Origin: Qipengyuania pacifica
Lineage (GTDB): Bacteria > Pseudomonadota > Alphaproteobacteria > Sphingomonadales > Sphingomonadaceae
NCBI RefSeq assembly: GCF_019857205.1
Contig: NZ_JAHWXO010000010.1
Location: 1-64,000, forward strand
Reading direction: 5' to 3'
Length of the DNA: 64,000 nucleotides
Numbering within the stretch: position 1 is the first letter of the stretch; the number at the start of each line of letters is the position of its first letter. Both the position numbers and the translations under genes were made by a program. Shown here piece after piece: positions 51,843-59,485 of this stretch. The notes under the pieces were generated by a model. That model saw only the letters and a list, made by a program, of their open reading frames with translations. It searched no databases and was not told where the DNA came from.

Positions 51843-52769
51843 TTAGCCGGCTACGGCAGCGGCGACCTCGGCGGCGAAGTCGCTCTCTTCCTTCTCGATG
51901 CCCTCGCCCAGCTGGAAGCGGACATAGTCCACCAGCTCGACCTTGGCGCCGACATCCTTGGCAGCCTGCTCGACGACCTGCGCGATGGGGGTCTTGTTAT
52001 CCATGACGAAGACCTGGCTCAGCAGGGCGTTCTCCTTGGCATACTTCGATACAGCGCCTTCGACCATCTTGTCCTGGACGTTCTCGGGCTTGCCGCTTTC
52101 GGCAGCCTTTTCCTTGGCGATCGCGCGCTCGCGCTCGATCACTTCGGCGTCGAGACCGTCAGCGGTCAGAGCCTGCGGGAAGGCGGCGGCGATGTGCATG
52201 CCGAGCTTCTTGCCGAGCTCGGCCAGCTTGTCCTTGTCGCCTTCACTCTCAAGCGCGACGAGCACGCCGATCTTGCCGAGGTCCGGAGCGACTGCATTGT
52301 GCATGTAGGGCACGACGACGCCGTCGGTGACCGAAACGGTCTTCATGCGGCGGACCTGCTGGTTCTCGCCGATGGTCGCAACATTGTCGGTCAGCTTGTC
52401 GCCGACGGTGCCACCGGTCGGATAGTCGGCAGCCTTCAGCGCTTCCACGTCGTCACCAGCCGTGCCGAGCGCGACCTGGGTGGTCTTGCGGACGAAATCC
52501 TGGAACTGGTCGTTCTTGGCAACGAAGTCGGTTTCCGAGTTCACTTCGACGGCAACACCCTTGGTGCCTTCGACGGCGATGCCGACGAGACCTTCGGCGG
52601 CAGTCCGGCTCGACTTCTTCTGAGCAGTGGCGAGGCCCTTGGCGCGCAGTGCGTCGACCGCAGCTTCGATATCGCCGTTTGCGGCTTCGAGTGCCTTCTT
52701 GGCGTCCATCATGCCCGCGCCGGTCTTTTCGCGGAGGGCTTTTACGTCAGCGGCAGTGAATGCAGCCAT
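51843..52769 (-). CDS. tsf: Elongation factor Ts
   Basis: This 308-residue protein has an N-terminal UBA domain ([20 protein letters not shown]), the TDFVAKND core contact with EF-Tu, and the usual dimerisation domain. It recycles EF-Tu-GDP. It is cotranscribed with rpsB, 110 bp upstream, and ends at a strong terminator. Confidence 0.98.
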   Translation of the reverse strand: MAAFTAADVKALREKTGAGMMDAKKALEAANGDIEAAVDALRAKGLATAQKKSSRTAAEGLVGIAVEGTKGVAVEVNSETDFVAKNDQFQDFVRKTTQVALGTAGDDVEALKAADYPTGGTVGDKLTDNVATIGENQQVRRMKTVSVTDGVVVPYMHNAVAPDLGKIGVLVALESEGDKDKLAELGKKLGMHIAAAFPQALTADGLDAEVIERERAIAKEKAAESGKPENVQDKMVEGAVSKYAKENALLSQVFVMDNKTPIAQVVEQAAKDVGAKVELVDYVRFQLGEGIEKEESDFAAEVAAAVAG

Positions 52770-52879
52770 GGTATTTTCCTTCTAGAGATGATGTGCGGGC
52801 ACCGGGCCAGCTGGATAGCGGCCCGGCGCGTAACTCCGCTTTGTGACGAGCGCGTGATGGCGCCCGGTCGTTGAAGAGC

Positions 52880-53632
52880 TTAGGCCGCCGCAGTTTCTTC
52901 CGGCGGATTTTCCATCGCACCAACGTCGGCACCCGAATCCTGGATGCCTTCGCCCTTGCCGCTCTTGGCTGCATTGGCGACTGCATCGCAGTACAGACGG
53001 ATGGCGCGTGCAGCATCGTCGTTGCCCGGGATCGGGAAAGCGATGCCTTCAGGATCGACATTAGTGTCGAGCACGGCGACGACGGGGATGCCGAGAACAT
53101 TGGCTTCCTTGATCGCCAGATCTTCCATGTTCGCGTCGATCACGAACATAACGTCCGGAATGCCGCCCATGTTACGAATGCCGCCAAGCGACATTTCGAG
53201 CTTGTCCCGCTTGCGGGTAAGGTCGAGCACTTCCTTCTTGGTCAGACCGGCCGTGTCACCCGAAAGGCGCTCATCGAGCGTCTTGAGGTACTTGATGCGT
53301 TCGCTGATGGTCTTCCAGTTGGTCAGCATGCCGCCGAGCCAGCGGTGGTTGACGAAGTGCTGACCCGAAGCAAGCGCGGCATCGCGGATCGCGTCCTGCG
53401 CCTGGCGCTTGGTACCGACGAACAGCACCTTGCCACCCGAACGCGCGGTCTGCTGGATGAAGTCGAGCGCGCGCGCAAACAGCGGTACGGTCTGCGACAG
53501 ATCGATGATATGGATGCCGTTGCGCGCGCCGAAGATATACGGCTTCATGCGCGGGTTCCAACGGTGGGTCTGGTGGCCGAAGTGCGTTCCGGCTTCGATC
53601 AATTGCTGCATCGTGACGGTAGGAGCCGCCAT
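52880..53632 (-). CDS. rpsB: 30S ribosomal protein S2
   Basis: This protein of about 250 residues is typical S2: [38 protein letters not shown] and [12 protein letters not shown], with an acidic/Ala C-terminal tail. The ATG at 53632 has AAGGA 8 bases upstream; the ATG at 53638 would be too close to it. It forms the usual rpsB-tsf pair. Confidence 0.98.
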   Translation of the reverse strand: MAAPTVTMQQLIEAGTHFGHQTHRWNPRMKPYIFGARNGIHIIDLSQTVPLFARALDFIQQTARSGGKVLFVGTKRQAQDAIRDAALASGQHFVNHRWLGGMLTNWKTISERIKYLKTLDERLSGDTAGLTKKEVLDLTRKRDKLEMSLGGIRNMGGIPDVMFVIDANMEDLAIKEANVLGIPVVAVLDTNVDPEGIAFPIPGNDDAARAIRLYCDAVANAAKSGKGEGIQDSGADVGAMENPPEETAAA

Positions 53633-53984
53633 AATCATATTCCTTTCCGGTTATGCCTCTGGAAAGCTGGAACCCGAATGCGGTCATGTCCCGCGCAGGG
53701 CACCGGTATGGTGTGCCTTCCATGTGGATTTGCCCGACCGGAACAGTCATTGAAACGACCGATTCCGATGCGAACCGGGCGCCCTTAGCGCCGTTCTGGC
53801 AGGAAATCCAGCTTCGATTCACCGCTAAAAAAGGGAATCCGGACGCGAAAAGCAGTTGACAGGGAAGAACAAAAAGAGAACATGGCCCACATCACCGGAA
53901 CCGACGGTGGTCAGTACGGGTTTTCCACCTGATTTCCCCAGTCTGTCAACATAGTTGGCGGCAGCCGGGGTTGGAGATATCGCA
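53633..53984. other. 352-bp divergent gap between rpsB and the small membrane-protein gene
   Basis: It holds the rpsB leader and, at 53856-53884, the TTGACA/LexA-box promoter reading right. A short GGCGC/GCGCC hairpin lies near 53778-53792. No clear rpsB promoter is seen on the minus strand and no convincing ORF is present. Confidence 0.6.
53856..53884 (+). promoter_or_regulatory. Candidate SOS promoter: TTGACA followed by LexA box GAAC-N7-GAAC
   Basis: A perfect -35 TTGACA (53856-53861) is followed 5 bases later by GAACAAAAAGAGAAC (53867-53881), an exact alphaproteobacterial LexA box. The box covers the spacer and the expected -10, so LexA would block RNA polymerase. The next gene on this strand starts 103 bp downstream at 53985. 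The AT-rich spacer fits known alphaproteobacterial boxes. Confidence 0.7.
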
Positions 53985-54224
53985 ATGTTCGCACTGTTTC
54001 TTGTCATCCTTCTCGCCGCTACCGCTCTGGCGGCAGTGGGAGTTCTCGCCGATAGCGGTCTACGGTGGTGGTCCGCTTTCGGCAGACTACGCCGCGATTT
54101 GAAGAACGGAAACGTCCCCGCTCTGCCGTCACTTCGTCCGGTCATCGCGGGTGGAGGTCATACGGCGTTCGATAGATCGGCCGCGGGCCGCGCCGCGAAG
54201 GGCACGATCAACTGCGCCGCTTGA
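53985..54224 (+). CDS. Small single-pass membrane protein behind a LexA box, possible SOS-induced protein
   Basis: This 79-residue protein has one hydrophobic segment (about residues 2-22, FALFLVILLAATALAAVGVL) followed by a basic, Gly/Ala/Arg-rich tail (SGLRWWSAFGRLRRDLKNG, then HTAFDRSAAGRAAKG). GGAG lies 9 bases before the ATG. I do not recognise a family. The promoter context suggests induction by DNA damage. Small inner-membrane proteins made in the SOS response elsewhere (SidA in Caulobacter) stop cell division; the same role here is only a hypothesis. Its 3' end overlaps the convergent pssA gene by 17 bases. Confidence 0.6.
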   Translation: MFALFLVILLAATALAAVGVLADSGLRWWSAFGRLRRDLKNGNVPALPSLRPVIAGGGHTAFDRSAAGRAAKGTINCAA

Positions 54225-55032
54225 TCCGGGAATAGCGGAGCAGAGTATAAGGCAGCAGCAAGAGATAGCCGACGCAAATCGCACTCAAGGTCCACCATGG
54301 TTCGACCAGCAGAGCGGCAAACAGAAGTCCCGCCAAGGCGATTATCTCGAGTCTGATCCCGCGCCGTGGCCGCAGTGACGTCCAACCGGGTGTGGCCATG
54401 CTCGAGATCATGAGCAATGCTACCGCGACCAGCCAAACGCCGACCAGAAGCGGATGACGAAGCTCTTCAAGCCCCGTAGCCATCCAGAGATAGAATGGCG
54501 CAAAGGCCAGCCCCGCCCCCAGAGGCGCAGGAACGCCAGTCAGGAAACCGAGGGATTTATGCGGCTGCTCCTTCACATCGATCTGAGCATTGAATCGTGC
54601 AAGCCTGAGAGCACAACATATCGCAAAAGCCAGCGCTGCGAACCAGCCGAGTCTCGGTTCGGCTGACAGCGACCACAGGTAAATGATGATCGCGGGCGCA
54701 GTGCCGAAGCTCAACGAATCAGCCAGGCTGTCCAGTTCTGCTCCGAACCGCGATTGCGCCTTGAGGGCACGGGCTATTCGTCCGTCGATCCCGTCAAGCA
54801 GGCCCGCCAGAATGATCGCGACAACCGCCGCACCCCAATTTTCGCCGATGGCAAATCGGATGCCGGTAAGGCCGGAACACAGAGCAGCAGCCGTGATCGC
54901 ATTGGGCACCATCGCCTTGAGCGTCAATGCACGCGAGCGGCCCATTACCGGACGTTCATCTTCCGCCGCCTTCGGGCCCAAACGTGCGCGCTCTTCCGGC
55001 TCTGCGGGGGCCTGCGGCGGGAGTAAGCTCAC
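54208..55032 (-). CDS. pssA: CDP-diacylglycerol--serine O-phosphatidyltransferase
   Basis: This 274-residue membrane protein has the CDP-alcohol phosphotransferase signature [20 protein letters not shown] and [11 protein letters not shown]. It makes phosphatidylserine from CDP-diacylglycerol. It has a GTG start overlapping the psd stop (GTGA). The two genes together make phosphatidylethanolamine. Confidence 0.96.
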   Translation of the reverse strand: MSLLPPQAPAEPEERARLGPKAAEDERPVMGRSRALTLKAMVPNAITAAALCSGLTGIRFAIGENWGAAVVAIILAGLLDGIDGRIARALKAQSRFGAELDSLADSLSFGTAPAIIIYLWSLSAEPRLGWFAALAFAICCALRLARFNAQIDVKEQPHKSLGFLTGVPAPLGAGLAFAPFYLWMATGLEELRHPLLVGVWLVAVALLMISSMATPGWTSLRPRRGIRLEIIALAGLLFAALLVEPWWTLSAICVGYLLLLPYTLLRYSRIKRRS

Positions 55033-55781
55033 TGGGAAACGCCCTCGATCAGCGCCTGCGTTCCAATTTCTGCCAGAACGGTCTCGCCTGCGATCACCTT
55101 CTGACCCAGCAGAACCTTCGAATCGGTGCCTGCCGGCAAGTAGACATCGACCCGACTACCGAACCGGATCAAGCCAATCCGCTGCCCTACGCCCACGGTG
55201 TCGCCCGGTTTGACGAAAGGAACGATCCGCCGCGCAACCAGGCCAGCTATCTGAGTGAAACCCAGCTTCAATCCGTCCGTCCGCTCGACCAGAATATGCT
55301 GACGCTCGTTTTCCTCACTCGCCTTATCAAGGCCGGCGTCCACGAAGCTGCCGGGAATGTAGACGACACGGCGGATGGTCCCCGCGATCGGCGTGCGGTT
55401 GATATGGACGTCGAAGACCGACATGAAGATCGAGATCCGCGTGACCTTGGCCGCTTCCAGCCCGGCATGTTCGCTACCATCATCGATGATCAATTCTGCC
55501 GGGGGTTCGACTTCGGCAATAAGCGAGACAAGGCCATCGGCCGGCGCGACGATGAACCTGTCGTCCTGCGGCACCACGCGCTGCGGGTCGCGAAAAAACG
55601 CGAACACGCCCAGAGAAAGCAGCAGCAGAGGCCAGCCAATGATTTCCCAGTCGAGACCGAGCAGGAAAACGAGGCTAATGATTACTGCGATAATCCCGAA
55701 CTTGCGTCCTTCGGGATGGATGGGGGGCCATGACCAGCGAGCATCGCCGCGGCCACGATTGTCAAGAAGATCACCAGGCAT
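55029..55781 (-). CDS. psd: Phosphatidylserine decarboxylase
   Basis: This 250-residue short-type proenzyme has one or two N-terminal membrane helices, [23 protein letters not shown], and the self-cleavage serine in RFGSRVD (a GS variant of the LGST site), which yields the pyruvoyl group. It converts PS to PE. The ATG at 55781 has AGG 9 bases upstream; a GTG at 55790 is possible. Confidence 0.95.
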   Translation of the reverse strand: MPGDLLDNRGRGDARWSWPPIHPEGRKFGIIAVIISLVFLLGLDWEIIGWPLLLLSLGVFAFFRDPQRVVPQDDRFIVAPADGLVSLIAEVEPPAELIIDDGSEHAGLEAAKVTRISIFMSVFDVHINRTPIAGTIRRVVYIPGSFVDAGLDKASEENERQHILVERTDGLKLGFTQIAGLVARRIVPFVKPGDTVGVGQRIGLIRFGSRVDVYLPAGTDSKVLLGQKVIAGETVLAEIGTQALIEGVSQ

Positions 55782-55820
55782 GTTCAACACCTAGGGACTG
55801 CGGCCAATAGTCACAAGGTG

Positions 55821-56963
55821 TTATGCCACCTTGCGCACGAAGACCGCGCCTGCCGAATATCCGGCACCAAAGCTGCAGATCAGTCCGGTATCGCCTGCCT
55901 TCAGATCGTCGCTATGCTTGTGGAAAGCTATGATCGAACCAGCACTGGACGTATTGGCGTAGGTATCGAGTACCGTCGGGCTTTCGTCGGCGGTCGCCTC
56001 GTGTCCCAGCACGCGTTGGGCGATAAGACGGTTCATCCCGGCATTGGCCTGGTGAAGCCACAGGCGCCGCAGTCCTTGCCGATCGAGTCCGAAATTCTCT
56101 GCCTCGGTCACGATCATCTCGGCAACCATCGGAACGACTTCCTTGAACACCTTGCGCCCTTCCTGAACGAAGAGCTTGTCCGCCTTGCCCTCGCCGTCAG
56201 GGGATGCACGATTGAGAAAGCCGAAATTGTTGCGGATGTTGTTCGAAAAGACGGTCTTCAGCTTTGTGCCGAGAATGTCCCAGTGCGTGGCCGGTGCGAT
56301 CCCAGCATCTTCGACAAGCACCGCCGTTGCCACATCGCCAAAAATAAAATGACTGTCCCGATCGCGCCAGTTGAGGTGGCCGCTGGTTATCTCGGGGCTG
56401 ATCACCAGCACGCTTCGCGCGTTGCCCGAGCGGATGTAGTCCGCAGCCGTCTGGATGCCGAACGTCGCCGATGAACAAGCGACATTCATGTCGAAACCGA
56501 AACCATCGATGCCCAGCTCCTGCTGGATTTCGATCGCCATCGCCGGGTAGGGCCGCTCCATATTGGAGGCAGCGCAAAGGACGGCATCGACCTCCGCAGC
56601 ATCACGCCCTGCCCGCTCTAGCGCCTGCCGGGCAGCCTTTACCCCGATCTCTGCCAGCATCGAGAGCTCTTCATTGGACCGTTCCGGCCAGCGGGGCGCC
56701 ATTATCTCCGGATCCAGTATCGGACCTTTCGCCATGACATGGCGCGCCTTTATCCCGCTCGCCTTTTCGATGAATTCCACCGAACTGGTTTGTAGCGCTT
56801 CCACATCCCCTGCCTCGATTGCAGCAGCGTTGTCGGCATTGTGACGCTCGACATAGCGGTTGAAGCTTTCAACAAGCTCTTCGTTCGTGATGGTGTCGGA
56901 TGGCGTAAACAGCCCTGTGGCAGAGATGACAGGACGCCCGGTCAGCTTTTCGCTCTGAGTCAT
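55821..56963 (-). CDS. Beta-ketoacyl-ACP synthase III, long form
   Basis: This 380-residue KAS III-fold protein has the catalytic triad Cys (NVACSSATFG), His (LWLHQANAGMN) and Asn (YANTSSAGSI). It is about 60 residues longer than housekeeping FabH, with an inserted segment near residues 30-95. It resembles long KAS III proteins that use medium-chain acyl-CoA primers; that likeness is from memory. It is divergent from an Fnr-type regulator, which might control it. Confidence 0.85.
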   Translation of the reverse strand: MTQSEKLTGRPVISATGLFTPSDTITNEELVESFNRYVERHNADNAAAIEAGDVEALQTSSVEFIEKASGIKARHVMAKGPILDPEIMAPRWPERSNEELSMLAEIGVKAARQALERAGRDAAEVDAVLCAASNMERPYPAMAIEIQQELGIDGFGFDMNVACSSATFGIQTAADYIRSGNARSVLVISPEITSGHLNWRDRDSHFIFGDVATAVLVEDAGIAPATHWDILGTKLKTVFSNNIRNNFGFLNRASPDGEGKADKLFVQEGRKVFKEVVPMVAEMIVTEAENFGLDRQGLRRLWLHQANAGMNRLIAQRVLGHEATADESPTVLDTYANTSSAGSIIAFHKHSDDLKAGDTGLICSFGAGYSAGAVFVRKVA

Positions 56964-57064
56964 TGCAGCTGACTAGGCCGACTGGCCAATCCCGACAAGC
57001 TCCCCCGCCGATGCCTTGCACCATGTCTTGGCATCTCATGCGACAACGGATAGTCCCCGCATTT

Positions 57065-57775
57065 ATGGAGGAAGCGCCCGCATCGTCGCGACATGACCTT
57101 TGCCAGGCCTGCGCCATTCGCAACAAGGCGATCTGCTCCGATCTCGATACGCGGGAAATCGCCATTCTCAACGGCATTGGCCGTCGGCGCAGGCTTGCCG
57201 CGGGCGAGCAATTGATGTGGGAGGGCCATGAAGCGGTCCTCGTCGCAAATGTGATCGAGGGAATTTTGAAGCTTTCTTCCCATTCGGCAGACGGGAAGGA
57301 ACAGATACTCGGCCTCGTCTATCCATCCGATTTCCTCGGCAGGCCATTCGGCGAAACGTCGCCCTATGGCGTGGAGGCGCTGACCGATTCCCACATCTGC
57401 GTGTTCGAACGAAGGGATTTCGAACGCTTCGCCCGCGAACATCCGCGCCTGGAACATAAGCTTCTGGAACGCACGTTGGGCGAACTGGACCGGACTCGCC
57501 GGTGGATGCTGTTACTCGGCCGCATGACCGCAGAACAGAAACTCGCCAGCTTTCTGCTCGAGATGGCAGATCGCCTTGGAACGAGTGAAGCAGATGGATC
57601 GACGACCGTTCTCCTGCCACTTTCGCGGCAGCAGATTGCAGATATTCTCGGTTTGACAGTGGAAACCGTCAGCCGGCAGCTGACCCAGTTGCGGGCGAAA
57701 GGCATCATTACGCTTTCATCTCGGCGCGAGATCAGAATCGATATGATCGAAGAACTGCAAACAATAGCCGGATAG
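57065..57775 (+). CDS. fnrL: Crp/Fnr family regulator with iron-sulfur cysteines (FnrL-type)
   Basis: This protein of about 236 residues has an N-terminal C-x2-C-x7-C (HDLCQACAIRNKAICSD) and a later Cys in SHICVFERR, the four ligands of an oxygen-labile [4Fe-4S] cluster. The cNMP-like domain is followed by a helix-turn-helix with LTVETVSRQLTQL (E..SR reads FNR-type half-sites). It would switch on microaerobic genes when oxygen falls. The start is uncertain; ATG 57038 is the alternative. It is divergent from the KAS III gene. Confidence 0.88.
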   Translation: MEEAPASSRHDLCQACAIRNKAICSDLDTREIAILNGIGRRRRLAAGEQLMWEGHEAVLVANVIEGILKLSSHSADGKEQILGLVYPSDFLGRPFGETSPYGVEALTDSHICVFERRDFERFAREHPRLEHKLLERTLGELDRTRRWMLLLGRMTAEQKLASFLLEMADRLGTSEADGSTTVLLPLSRQQIADILGLTVETVSRQLTQLRAKGIITLSSRREIRIDMIEELQTIAG

Positions 57776-57836
57776 GCCGGCCCAAAGAAAAGGGCCCACC
57801 GCCCCCTGGACTTCTAAACGAGAATGAAAATGGCGG

Positions 57837-57922
57837 TGGTGGACAGGGCTGGATTCGAACCAGCGTACGCTTGCGCGGGCAGATTTACAGTCTGCTGCCT
57901 TTAACCACTCGGCCACCTGTCC
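57837..57922 (-). tRNA. tRNA-Tyr (GTA)
   Basis: This 86-base class II tRNA has a long variable arm and encoded CCA. Acceptor GGACAGG pairs CCTGTCC. Anticodon stem CAGA/TCTG surrounds a loop with GTA. The T-arm reads TGGTTCGAATCCA. Confidence 0.96.
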
Positions 57923-58063
57923 ACACGGGCCATTTCATCGAAGAAATCGTGAGATCGCATGGCGATCCCGTGCCGAGAGGCGCCCCTTTGGCGAAGCGGC
58001 GCTTGCCTGTCAATGCCCCCACTGGCACAGGCCGCAGCCAATGTTGCAGACAGGACGGATTTG

Positions 58064-58852
58064 ATGGCTAAGGGTGAACGCAAGCGGGCTTTACGAGGTC
58101 GCGCAGGGCGAATGCAGGGCGGACGAGGCAGTGGCCGCGCAAGTAGTGGACAGGTTCGCCTGTGGGGCCGCCATGCGGTCGAAGCTGCGCTCAAGAACCC
58201 CAACCGGGTTCACCGCAAACTATGGGCCACGCGCGAAGCCATCGAATCGCTGGATGGTGAACTGCCCGAAGACTTCCCTCTGGAATATGCCGATGTGCAG
58301 GATCTGGCGCGGCTTGTTGCAAAGGACGCGCCGCACCAGGGGCTGGTGCTCGAATGCGCGCCGCTGGAAGATATCCATCTCGATGAAGTTCTGAGCGGCG
58401 ATGCCGACCGGCCCATCGTCGTTCTCGATCAAGTGACCGACCCACATAACGTCGGCGCGATCATGCGATCGGCAGCGGCTTTCGGCGCTGCTGCCCTGGT
58501 GACGCAGGATCGCAACGCCCCACCTGAAGGCGGGGTCATCGGCAAGGCGGCTTCGGGTGCGTTGGAAATCCTGCCGTGGGTGCGCGTGGTCAACCTGGCG
58601 CGGGCACTGGAGCAGATGGCGGAAGCAGGATACTGGCGCATAGGGCTGACAGGGGCCACCGAAACAACGCTCGCCGAAGCTCTTCCAGCAGGTCCGGTAG
58701 CCATCGTGCTTGGGGCCGAGGGCGAAGGAATGCGGCAGAATATCGAATCGCATTGCGATGCCCTCGCCCGCCTGCCCATTGGCGAAGAGATCGAGAGCCT
58801 CAACGTTTCCAACGCCGGTGCGATCGCGCTCTACGCCATCGCGACGCGGTGA
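58064..58852 (+). CDS. rlmB: 23S rRNA 2'-O-methyltransferase RlmB (SpoU/TrmH family)
   Basis: This 262-residue protein has a basic N-terminus, an L30e-like substrate-binding domain (LWGRHAVEAALKNP), and the SPOUT knot motifs DQVTDPHNVGAIMRSA, VLGAEGEGMR and IPI-like LPIGEEIESLNVSNAGAIALY. It probably methylates G2251 of 23S rRNA; the TrmH-family substrate is inferred. The ATG at 58064 fits the family; the frame is open about 35 codons upstream. Confidence 0.9.
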   Translation: MAKGERKRALRGRAGRMQGGRGSGRASSGQVRLWGRHAVEAALKNPNRVHRKLWATREAIESLDGELPEDFPLEYADVQDLARLVAKDAPHQGLVLECAPLEDIHLDEVLSGDADRPIVVLDQVTDPHNVGAIMRSAAAFGAAALVTQDRNAPPEGGVIGKAASGALEILPWVRVVNLARALEQMAEAGYWRIGLTGATETTLAEALPAGPVAIVLGAEGEGMRQNIESHCDALARLPIGEEIESLNVSNAGAIALYAIATR

Positions 58853-58875
58853 TCTCTGTGTAGGGAAAACGAAAA

Positions 58876-58906
58876 CGCCGCGCTTTCCGATCGGGAAAGC
58901 GCGGCG
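58876..58906. terminator. Terminator between rlmB and the HU gene
   Basis: A 13-bp stem CGCCGCGCTTTCC/GGAAAGCGCGGCG has a 5-base loop. On the minus strand it is followed by TTTTCGTTTTC, so it ends the HU transcript; in the plus direction it has no T-run but may stop rlmB readthrough. Confidence 0.85.
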
Positions 58907-58961
58907 AGTATCGAACCGGCTGCGTTCTGCAATATGCGGGGGCGAACCGGAAAATTCCGAG

Positions 58962-59234
58962 TTAGTTGACGGAATCCTTCAGGCCCTTGCCAGCCTTGAA
59001 CTTGGGCTGGTTGGACGCCTTGATCGTCATGGGCTCACCCGTACGCGGGTTACGGCCGGTCGAAGCCTTGCGCTTGGCGACCGAGAACGTGCCGAAGCCG
59101 ACCAGGCGCACTTCGTCACCGCTCGACAGGGCCTTGGTGATAGCGTCGAAAACGCCTTCGACGGCACTCGACGCATCGTTCTTCGAAAGACCGCTGGAAT
59201 CGGCAACTGCGCTGATCAGGTCGTTCTTGTTCAT
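58962..59234 (-). CDS. hup: HU family DNA-binding protein
   Basis: This 90-residue protein has the HU/IHF signature GFGTFSVAKRKASTGRNPRTGEPM and a C-terminal KASNQPKFKAGKGLKDSVN. It is a dimeric nucleoid protein that bends DNA non-specifically. It is preceded by a good sigma-70-type promoter and stands just downstream of lon, an order common in proteobacteria. Confidence 0.97.
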   Translation of the reverse strand: MNKNDLISAVADSSGLSKNDASSAVEGVFDAITKALSSGDEVRLVGFGTFSVAKRKASTGRNPRTGEPMTIKASNQPKFKAGKGLKDSVN

Positions 59235-59299
59235 TAGAGAAACCCCCTAGTTTTTATCATCAAATCAATTCGGCTGAATCGCCTCGGCGAAGGCGAACG

Positions 59300-59328
59300 A
59301 ATTGAGAGTTTTTTCGGACCTCTGTCAA
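59300..59328 (-). promoter_or_regulatory. Promoter of the HU gene
   Basis: On the minus strand TTGACA (59328-59323), 17 bases, then TCAATT (59305-59300) match a housekeeping promoter, 66-94 bp before the HU ATG. The remainder of the 251-bp gap to lon shows no gene. Confidence 0.6.
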
Positions 59329-59485
59329 AGGCATTCTCGGCCAAAATCGGCGGTTTACGGGGTCGGAGACGGGAAAATTGAGATAAAGCGACCCGCTATC
59401 CGCCGATGCTGCACTGCACACACCGAAATTAGCGCGCAGCGTAGGTCGCCAAAGCTCCCGATTCGGTCGCTCAGGTTCGGCCTAC

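Noticed and set aside
53882-53932. 16-codon ORF directly at the LexA box (MAHITGTDGG start)
   Set aside because: Its ATG overlaps the expected -10, upstream of any likely transcription start, so it is unlikely to be translated from that promoter.
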